The translations under genes were made by a program, and so were the position numbers. Of a DNA stretch of 64,000 nt, positions 58,330 through 64,000 are shown one piece after another. Each line of letters opens with the position of its first letter. Position 1 is the stretch's first letter. The DNA is from SG-bin7 sp964498095 (GTDB lineage: Bacteria; Bdellovibrionota; Bdellovibrionia; Bdellovibrionales; SG-bin7), in assembly GCA_964498095.1 (NCBI GenBank), contig CAZCFY010000008.1, positions 108,035-172,034 of the forward strand, written 5' to 3'. Below the pieces are notes generated by a model. It did no database searches. It worked only from the letters and a program-made list of their open reading frames with translations, and was not told where the DNA came from.

Positions 58330-59682
58330 TTATCGGTAGACTTTTGACCGCTTGCCACTCTTAACGATTTTGGTGGCGGCCATTCTCTTTTGCGGCACCG
58401 ACTTGAAACTAGATTGCGAAAAAGATTTTAACTCTTTCTTAAAATAGTTGCTCGAAACTCCCGCTGCGGAAAAAAGTAAAAATACTAGCGCTATAGTAGA
58501 GGTGCCTAGTTTTCCACCGCCGAGATTACTTAAGTAATCCACAGAAGAAAACGCTTTGCGTCCGGATTGGTGGCGGTAGATACGCTCGTAAATGAGTTCA
58601 CCCCTTTCGTCCGTTGGGATTTCGGGGGAGAAAAAAGTTCCAAACGCCTTGCCGCGAAGAGTATCTATTTTGTGAATTCCCGATATGAGCTTTTCTGGAG
58701 TGACGCCGTAACCTAATATCGAAAGGACATCGGATTGTAATTGTTGTAAACGTAACCATCGGGCTAAAGTTAAGGTGAGCGCGAGGATTCCAATAGCAAC
58801 AGAAAAACTCATTGCCATCGGTGCGAAATATTTAGTGGAAAAAAGTAAAATAAGAGTATTTGACCATTTTGCCAAAAATCCGGCGGCAGGAATACTTAAA
58901 AAGAAGAATGCCGTTCGTTTTACATATAAACTTTGATCATAGCGGCTCACTTTTTGTAATAGAAGCGCTTGAAACTCCTCGGCCTTAAGAGTGGAAAATA
59001 ACTCCTTATTAACTAAAATTATTGGACGTAAAAAACTGGGAGCGCCTTTAAAGCCAACGACTAAAATGTCAAGGTAACGAATTCCGCCAAAGTCAACGAT
59101 GCGGGTTTCAATGGGCTTTAGTTCAACGGTTTTAAAACAGGCATTCAAAAAATTGCCAACATCGGCGGACGGTATACTTTTTGGATTTAAAAACAAACGG
59201 ATATACAAGGGGAGTATTAGTTCCATAAATACGGCCAAAAACAAAATTGCGGTGAGCGCTTTAAATACGGGCGCCACTCTAATGCCCAAGAGGGAATAAG
59301 TTTTTAGCGAAGCACCTAATGTGGCCTGATAAACCGTATAGACTAAGAAAAGCCCAAGAAACACCTTTCCCAGGAATAGCACAAAATCAAATAATTCAAA
59401 TCTTTGACTTTTTAGACGCAAATTTAAATGCAAGAGTAAATACATCTGGAGCGTAATCGCCGCCATGAAGATAGAAAATTCAAAGATATTCTTTACGCCG
59501 AGTATTAGGAATAGGCTAAATTGAGTTCCAATAAAAATGATACCTAAACGCTTAAGTTCGCCGAAAATCACGGGCGTACCCACGCGTCCTACCAAGATAA
59601 AGTCACGATAGATCTGTGAGGTTCTGACAGCCACAATTGACGAGCCCAAAAGTAATGTGATGATTAGTAGTGATATCCCCAT
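58330..59682 (-). CDS. Degenerate M48-like membrane protein (probably inactive peptidase)
   Basis: 450 aa with six or more membrane helices. The region 218-260 follows the M48 peptidase pattern (RPIILVNKELFSTLKAEEFQALLL), but the place of HExxH reads Q243-K-V-S-R247. The later ExxxD position lies in QLQSDVLSILGYG, with Q where the zinc-binding glutamate should be. With all three metal ligands gone it should not cut proteins. It may instead bind partners or regulate a true peptidase such as the one at 40892-41965. Confidence 0.6.
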   Translation of the reverse strand: MGISLLIITLLLGSSIVAVRTSQIYRDFILVGRVGTPVIFGELKRLGIIFIGTQFSLFLILGVKNIFEFSIFMAAITLQMYLLLHLNLRLKSQRFELFDFVLFLGKVFLGLFLVYTVYQATLGASLKTYSLLGIRVAPVFKALTAILFLAVFMELILPLYIRLFLNPKSIPSADVGNFLNACFKTVELKPIETRIVDFGGIRYLDILVVGFKGAPSFLRPIILVNKELFSTLKAEEFQALLLQKVSRYDQSLYVKRTAFFFLSIPAAGFLAKWSNTLILLFSTKYFAPMAMSFSVAIGILALTLTLARWLRLQQLQSDVLSILGYGVTPEKLISGIHKIDTLRGKAFGTFFSPEIPTDERGELIYERIYRHQSGRKAFSSVDYLSNLGGGKLGTSTIALVFLLFSAAGVSSNYFKKELKSFSQSSFKSVPQKRMAATKIVKSGKRSKVYR

Positions 59683-59834
59683 AAACCCAATAAGTTTGCA
59701 AAGGGCGTTCCGCCATAAATCTATGGAATTTGATTTAATGGAATTTTTTATTCACAGGCTTTCTCGGTGTCGAAAAGTTCTACACTTCTGGGTGGTGTAA
59801 ACGCCAAAATATACCTCAAGACCAGCGAAATAAG

Positions 59835-60020
59835 TTGTATTCTAAAAAGTATAAGGGGAACGAGGGCCGCTTGATATCTAAATGGATTAATATTTTATCG
59901 GTATTACTTTTGATCCTTCTGGCAATGCTTGAGTCGAGAAGACCAGCGGAAGAAGCTTCTGAATTCGGGTTTCTTAAATCCAGTGCAATAGAGAAGAGTA
60001 AAGCCTATTCCCATAAATAA
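59835..60020 (+). CDS. Possible small membrane protein
   Basis: A 61-codon frame with a TTG start (59835), or a second TTG at 59871 with GAGGG nearby. It contains one hydrophobic helix (WINILSVLLLILLAMLE) and a charged tail. No homologue recognised; could be a chance frame in the 410-bp gap between 59682 and 60092, which otherwise holds no gene I can support. Confidence 0.3.
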   Translation: MYSKKYKGNEGRLISKWINILSVLLLILLAMLESRRPAEEASEFGFLKSSAIEKSKAYSHK

Positions 60021-60091
60021 CTAGACCAAGTTACGGCCTTCTGACGAAGTTGACTTCGCTTTTTCTGCATTTCAGAATTGAAATAAGGAAA

Positions 60092-60337
60092 ATGAAAAAA
60101 TTAGCTTTTGATTTAGCAATAATTTTTATTTGTACCTTTATTGGTCTATTTGTTTCTCTGAACATTTACCGAGAAGAAGTAAAAACAGCCTTAGAGGCCC
60201 AATGTATTCCCGAAACGGCTGCGCATCAGGAATGTAAAGATCAGCTGCTTTATTTTTTGCAAGGTGCTTCCGGTGCAGTTCCCGGAATTCTTTTTGGTGG
60301 CTTTTTGGTCCGCTGGCGTCAACGCTCTAAGAAATAG
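60092..60337 (+). CDS. Small secreted or membrane protein, 81 aa
   Basis: The ATG at 60092 with AAGGAAA upstream gives a helix (LAFDLAIIFICTFIGLFVSLN), two cysteines (QCIPETAAHQECKDQ) and a second hydrophobic segment (GASGAVPGILFGGFLV). Possibly a two-helix membrane protein whose loop is disulfide-linked. Unknown family. Confidence 0.5.
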   Translation: MKKLAFDLAIIFICTFIGLFVSLNIYREEVKTALEAQCIPETAAHQECKDQLLYFLQGASGAVPGILFGGFLVRWRQRSKK

Positions 60338-60359
60338 TTATGAGCCCCGGCGCTTTATC

Positions 60360-60437
60360 CTGCCGCACCTCGTTTTTTATTTTCTAACAAAAAAAAGCCC
60401 GGCAGAATGGAAACTCTTTTTTCCTTTTTAACGAGGT
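60360..60437 (+). promoter_or_regulatory. Candidate 5'-leader with two mutually exclusive helices
   Basis: CTGCCG (60360-60365) can pair with CGGCAG (60400-60405), while ACCTCGTT (60367-60374) can pair with AACGAGGT (60430-60437). The two helices cross, so only one can form cleanly (or a pseudoknot). AACGAGGT contains the GAGG ribosome site of the gene starting at 60444. Could be a translation switch; not verified. Confidence 0.4.
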
Positions 60438-60443
60438 TTTTAC

Positions 60444-60797
60444 ATGATTAAATTATTGGTGGTAACGCTGGCTTCCGCTTCTTTGTTAACTTATTCTTTT
60501 GCATCGGAAACGCTAAAGGGCGCAAAAAAGGATATGGAAAATTTTAAAATAGAAATGAGTCAGAAGCTCGAACAAACCGAAAAGCAGCTGTCCGAGCTTA
60601 AGGAGACGGTGCAGGAGAAGGGTGGTGAAACCCAGGATAAAGTTGTCAAGGATTTAGAAAACACCCGAGACGAATTGCGCAGAAAATTGGGTGAAGTCGA
60701 TAGTACGGTAAACGAAAACTGGAAGAAGTTTAAAAAGAATTTTGCCGATTCACTCGATAGTCTAAACGCCAGGATTCAAAAGGCATTAAAGAATTAA
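60444..60797 (+). CDS. Secreted coiled-coil protein, 117 aa
   Basis: Signal peptide (KLLVVTLASASLLTYSFA) then an almost pure charged coiled coil (EMSQKLEQTEKQLSELKETV and DLENTRDELRRKLGEVD), ending in NARIQKALKN. It looks like a periplasmic helical rod, perhaps an Lpp-like or alpha-helical protein of unknown role. The GAGG ribosome site lies 7 nt before the ATG inside a possible helix. Confidence 0.65.
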   Translation: MIKLLVVTLASASLLTYSFASETLKGAKKDMENFKIEMSQKLEQTEKQLSELKETVQEKGGETQDKVVKDLENTRDELRRKLGEVDSTVNENWKKFKKNFADSLDSLNARIQKALKN

Positions 60798-60856
60798 GCG
60801 AAGGCGAGGGGGAAAACAGTGGTTTTTTGTTAAAATCGCGCCACTGCAGGGAAAAT

Positions 60857-60877
60857 TTACCTCCACGGCTGAGGTAA
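60857..60877. terminator. 7-bp hairpin after coiled-coil gene
   Basis: TTACCTC (60857-60863) pairs with GAGGTAA (60871-60877) around a 7-nt loop, 60 bp past the stop of the coiled-coil gene and before the kinase operon. An A-rich side favours the minus strand; weak as a terminator. Confidence 0.3.
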
Positions 60878-61012
60878 GAAATCCCCTATATGAACATGGG
60901 CACACTTGCCCCAAATGAAAAGCATAAAGTCCTAATTTGTCTTTTAAATTTCGACAGAACTTGCTACTACGCAGATTGACAATAACCGACCCTGGGGCTT
61001 CACTTTTTAAAC

Positions 61013-62557
61013 ATGAATAGTACAAAAGCGTTTTTGATATCTATTTTGCGGTTGGATTTGCTCTTGATGGCGGTACTCTATCCGCCGTGGTATTTTGTCT
61101 ATTATGGTGACGACGGTCTCATCGAGGATTTACCTGGCCGCTTCGGGGTTTCTACACTGGCATTAATATTTATCGGCATAAGTTATTATAAAAAACTTAA
61201 GCCATTAGTTCTTGAAGGAATGGTTGCTGTCGCGGGCCTAACTCTCATGGCTCATCTCTTGTACCTCACGGAGATCAATCGCTTTCATCAATTTTATTTG
61301 CTGGGTACGATTTTGGCATTTTTCGCGATCACTTTGAGTTTTATTTCCCACAGATACATACTTATTTATAATTTTGCCGGCATTGCCCTCGCGCTAGCGA
61401 TGGATGCGCCAACAGCGCCTATGCAGAAAAAACTATTGCTCGCAGTCATGGTTACGTTGTCTATTGCCAGTTATTTTACCTTCGCGATTAGATACCGGCT
61501 CATTAAATCATTAGAAGCGGAACGCGAGCGGTTTCAAAAAATTCTGGACCGGTTACCCGTGGCGGCAGCCTACGTTAGCGGAGATTTCTTATATATGAAT
61601 GAAAATGCGGAAAAACTCTTGGCTACGACTGTAAATGATTGGGAAAACGCGAAAGCTTGGCAGGCCTTCATTGAGTCGCACCTTCGCGGTAATACTTTAA
61701 AAACTAAAAATGGAGAGATCAAAACCGTGCTCAGCGGTACTTACCGCGATAAGGAATTGCAGATATGGACGATGCTTGACGAAACGGAAAAACTCGCGGC
61801 CCGGGCCAACATGATTCACTCAGCAAAACTGGCAAGCCTAGGAACAATGGCGGGAGGCATCGCCCACGAGATTAATAACCCCTTAACGATTATTAAGGGT
61901 TACGCCGAGGTTCTCGCTACTAAGCTGGAGATTGCGTCGCTTACGCCAGAAGAGCAAAAGAAATTGGCGCAAACAATCGTTCAAACAGTTAACCGCATCG
62001 AGGCGGTGGTGATTTCTCTTAAAAAAATATCGCGCGCCGAAACTAATTCGGAATCTAAAGTTATTTCCCTAAAGGACCTATTTAATGACGTCGTTGACCT
62101 CTGCCAGAAATCACTGGAATCGCGATTCATAAAACTGCTCTTAGATTTTCCGTCGGATGATGTTTTTGTAAAGGGGCAGCCCGTAGATCTAGGACACATA
62201 CTCATCAATTTGATCAATAATAGCGCCGACGCTATCAAGAACAAGCCGTCTCCATGGATTGAGCTCAGTCTGAGAGTTGAGGGGCAAATTGCCGCAATTC
62301 GTGTAAAGGATTCAGGCCCGGGAATATCAGATGAAATCATTGAAGAGATTTTTGAGCCATTTTTTACTACTAAAGGTGTTGGTGAGGGCACAGGGCTGGG
62401 ACTTAGTATTTCGAAAGGTTTAGCTAAACAAAATGGCGGAGAGCTGTTATACGATAGAAACTCCAAAAACACATGTTTTATTTTAGTTCTGCCAATAGCG
62501 CAAAGGCCAGTTCGGCCAGTGGAAGAGGAAGAAGTTGAAACCGGATTTAAAAAATAA
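61013..62557 (+). CDS. Sensor histidine kinase with N-terminal membrane domain
   Basis: 514 aa. Six or so membrane helices in residues 1-165, a PAS-like region (170-260), then the HisKA box MAGGIAHEINNPL with H285, and an ATPase domain with INLINNSADAI (N box), VKDSGPGIS (G1) and GEGTGLGLSISKGL (G2). The signal sensed is unknown. The gene overlaps the response regulator by 23 nt and should phosphorylate it. Confidence 0.9.
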   Translation: MNSTKAFLISILRLDLLLMAVLYPPWYFVYYGDDGLIEDLPGRFGVSTLALIFIGISYYKKLKPLVLEGMVAVAGLTLMAHLLYLTEINRFHQFYLLGTILAFFAITLSFISHRYILIYNFAGIALALAMDAPTAPMQKKLLLAVMVTLSIASYFTFAIRYRLIKSLEAERERFQKILDRLPVAAAYVSGDFLYMNENAEKLLATTVNDWENAKAWQAFIESHLRGNTLKTKNGEIKTVLSGTYRDKELQIWTMLDETEKLAARANMIHSAKLASLGTMAGGIAHEINNPLTIIKGYAEVLATKLEIASLTPEEQKKLAQTIVQTVNRIEAVVISLKKISRAETNSESKVISLKDLFNDVVDLCQKSLESRFIKLLLDFPSDDVFVKGQPVDLGHILINLINNSADAIKNKPSPWIELSLRVEGQIAAIRVKDSGPGISDEIIEEIFEPFFTTKGVGEGTGLGLSISKGLAKQNGGELLYDRNSKNTCFILVLPIAQRPVRPVEEEEVETGFKK

Positions 62558-62939
62558 AAGATCAATTATAGTTTTAGATGATGAGCCCGACATTCGGGAG
62601 TTTTTGCGTTTAGTTCTATGGGAGGCGGGATTTCCTATAATCCCCGTGGACTCCGTCGACGAAGCTCTTAACCAACTCCGTAAGAATCAAGTTGGTCTTA
62701 TACTTTCTGATATAAGGCTTCCCGGTAAGTCAGGCATTGATTTATTAAAGGAAGCAAAAAAAACCTGGCCAGAGATTCCTTTTATTTTAATGACCGGGTA
62801 CTCCGATATTTCCCGCGAGGAGGCCCAGCGCCTAGGTGCAGTTACGATTTTAAATAAGCCTTTGGATTTAAAGACGCTAATTCCCTTAATAGAATGGCAC
62901 TATAATAACGCGAATATAAAGTTGAGTAGTCAGGGTTGA
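62535..62939 (+). CDS. Single-domain response regulator
   Basis: 134 aa receiver with D15-D16, phospho-acceptor D59 (LILSDIRLPG), T87 and K108 (ILNKPLD). No output domain follows, so it acts by protein contact or as a phosphate relay. TTG start at 62535 with GGAAGAAG upstream; overlaps the kinase gene. Its 3' end overlaps the convergent frameshifted gene by 10 nt. Confidence 0.9.
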   Translation: MKPDLKNKRSIIVLDDEPDIREFLRLVLWEAGFPIIPVDSVDEALNQLRKNQVGLILSDIRLPGKSGIDLLKEAKKTWPEIPFILMTGYSDISREEAQRLGAVTILNKPLDLKTLIPLIEWHYNNANIKLSSQG

Positions 62940-63703
62940 ACTGCGACCCTTCCCTTGGTGATTTCGTATAAGTACTGTCTGTGAACATGGTAAGTATAGT
63001 ATCCTACTTTTAAATTCCCGGTTATTTCGGGTAAACGCATTCTTTTAATATTTAAACCAATGTGGTGGATATCGAGATCAACGACTTTTTTGGGAAACTC
63101 AATTCTATCTACGTAATGCAGGTACCCTAACCTAATAGAACCAGTCATTTCTTTAGGAAGAATGAGAGTCTTAACTTCATAGAGCATAGATAAATCAAGA
63201 TTACCATAAACCCGCTCAGGCATCACCAGGACTTCCGCTTCAGATAAGGAGCCTAGAAGAACTGATCCATAAACTATCTTCGGCAATGGTTTTCCAGCGA
63301 GGGACTTTAGGTCACTCAGATCCAAATTACCAAAGTGAAATTTCCGCCTTGGAGAAATTCTTCGCGCGTTACAGAGATTTCACTTTGCGAGTATTTACTT
63401 TCAAGTATAAGTACCAAATCACTTTTAAAATTTCTTTGGTCACGAATTTGTTGAATGCGGGGATCCTTTTGATAGCCAAAACTCGAAATCGTCCCTTCTA
63501 TTTCGTAAAGAAAAACGAGTTCTTCCTTGCTAAGGCGCTGGGAATTGACAGTTTCCCAATCCGCGCCGCAGGATTGGATCCTTTTTATGTAAAAACTCCG
63601 CACTGGCTTTCGGGTTGGGAAAGTAAAATAAGTCTTTGCAGGCGACCTGTGCGAGCACGGGAAACGTAAATAGAGAGATTATTATTGTGATTAGTCGTCG
63701 CAT
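62930..63703 (-). pseudogene. Frameshifted secreted LRR-like repeat protein
   Basis: Three frames together encode one plausible protein. Frame 1 has the signal peptide (MRRLITIIISLFTFPVLA) and ends early near DPILRRG. Frame 2 holds WETVNSQRLSKEELVFLYE through EEFLQGG. Frame 3 holds FHFGNLDLSDL and repeats of the type P-x-x-V-x-G-x-L-x-L-x-x-L (VYGSVLLGSL; VYGNLDLSML; MTGSIRLGYL). The second junction is repaired by one extra T in an AATTTC run; the first needs one base less. Either it is a decaying gene or the assembly carries two indels. It is only 38 bp from the partial upstream gene. Confidence 0.55.
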
Positions 63704-63740
63704 AAAATTTACCAAGGACGCTTCGGCGGATTAATCGCAA

Positions 63741-64000
63741 TCAATCGCGGCAAGAAAGTTGCGCCGTGGCTTCTCCTGTCACTAGTACCGCCATAGACCT
63801 CTCGCAACCTGTGACGATGTTATTGTCTAAATCTTGGACGGCAGTTACGTTTTGTGTATAAAAAACTCCAATAGAAAGCTCCTCATGTTCACTCCTTTTA
63901 GTATCGAAGTGGACTATTGCTAGAAAGGTGCCATTTAGTCGGTGACCGAATTGAATCATGGAAAATGATACCGACGTGGGTAGTTGCATCACGGGGGGCG
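63741..64000 (-). CDS. C-terminal part of a protein cut by the window edge
   Basis: An open frame from the right edge. GTG-ATG at 63992-63987 is a possible start, but CCC-CCC upstream stays open, so the gene may begin outside. Text such as GTFLAIVHFDTKRSEHEELSI and a late pair of cysteines (GCERSMAV, LSCRD) suggest a small beta-type exported domain. Family unknown. Confidence 0.5.
   Translation of the reverse strand, partial: PPVMQLPTSVSFSMIQFGHRLNGTFLAIVHFDTKRSEHEELSIGVFYTQNVTAVQDLDNNIVTGCERSMAVLVTGEATAQLSCRD

Noticed and set aside
1..64000. Insertion sequences, prophage or CRISPR array
   Set aside because: I saw no transposase, integrase or terminase frame and no series of regularly spaced repeats.

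Overview
The window reads as chromosomal DNA of a predatory-type delta-like Gram-negative, most likely a member of the Bdellovibrionota. No single gene proves this. The inference rests on the combination of Gram-negative envelope genes (KDO transferase, heptosyltransferase-type enzyme, FadL, RND efflux), a very large share of Sec-secreted proteins and lipoproteins with no recognisable family, a trimeric fibre protein whose N-terminal domain resembles Bdellovibrio host-recognition fibres, c-di-GMP/PilZ and FliG-like signalling genes, and DUF1552/DUF1592 proteins. Gene density is very high, with many ATGA/TAATG overlaps and convergent genes overlapping at their 3' ends. TTG and GTG starts are common.

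Layout. 0-1 kb: small secreted proteins abutting a tRNA-Gly. 1-6.7 kb: pgsA, then a forward run with a PilZ protein, a hot-dog thioesterase, glpX and an SRPBCC protein, opposed by two secreted unknowns. 6.8-9.6 kb: a degenerate receiver-like protein, an RluA-type pseudouridine synthase and a free-standing FliG-like domain, with a perfect 24-bp inverted repeat about 1 kb apart. 9.7-16 kb: a four-gene overlapping operon of adaptor, RND pump, TolC-like channel and a putative enoyl-ACP reductase. 16-20.4 kb: a large secreted unknown, a DUF1015 protein, a 25-bp perfect hairpin and a lipoprotein. 20.4-27.2 kb: the most interesting block, a TPR/winged-helix protein followed by a MotB/OmpA-like protein with a long coiled coil, a MotA/TolQ-like channel protein and an FHA/coiled-coil membrane protein, which I read as a possible undescribed proton-driven stator machine. 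27.2-31 kb: LPS core genes and a FadL porin. 31-36 kb: site-2 protease, trpS, scpA, scpB, and a DUF5819-like/HTTM pair. 36-42.6 kb: a CBS-less IMPDH/GMP reductase, membrane unknowns, a secreted protein with a CdiA-type tRNase-like domain, a DUF898/M48 pair, and a Rof-like protein. 42.7-48 kb: Dps, a fibre protein with an upstream lipoprotein, and a cluster of tandem secreted paralogues. 48-54 kb: haem-motif and DUF5648-like lipoproteins, a DUF1592-DUF1552 pair and a DksA-type protein. 54-60 kb: an RHS/YD protein, several secreted unknowns and a degenerate M48 homologue. 60-64 kb: small secreted proteins, a histidine kinase/response regulator pair, a frameshifted repeat protein and a partial gene.

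The housekeeping genes (glpX, trpS, scpA, scpB, waaA, pgsA) are intact and typical. Accessory content is mostly cell-surface or periplasmic. There is no insertion sequence, phage block or CRISPR array. Every function was assigned by reading the sequence, without database searches.
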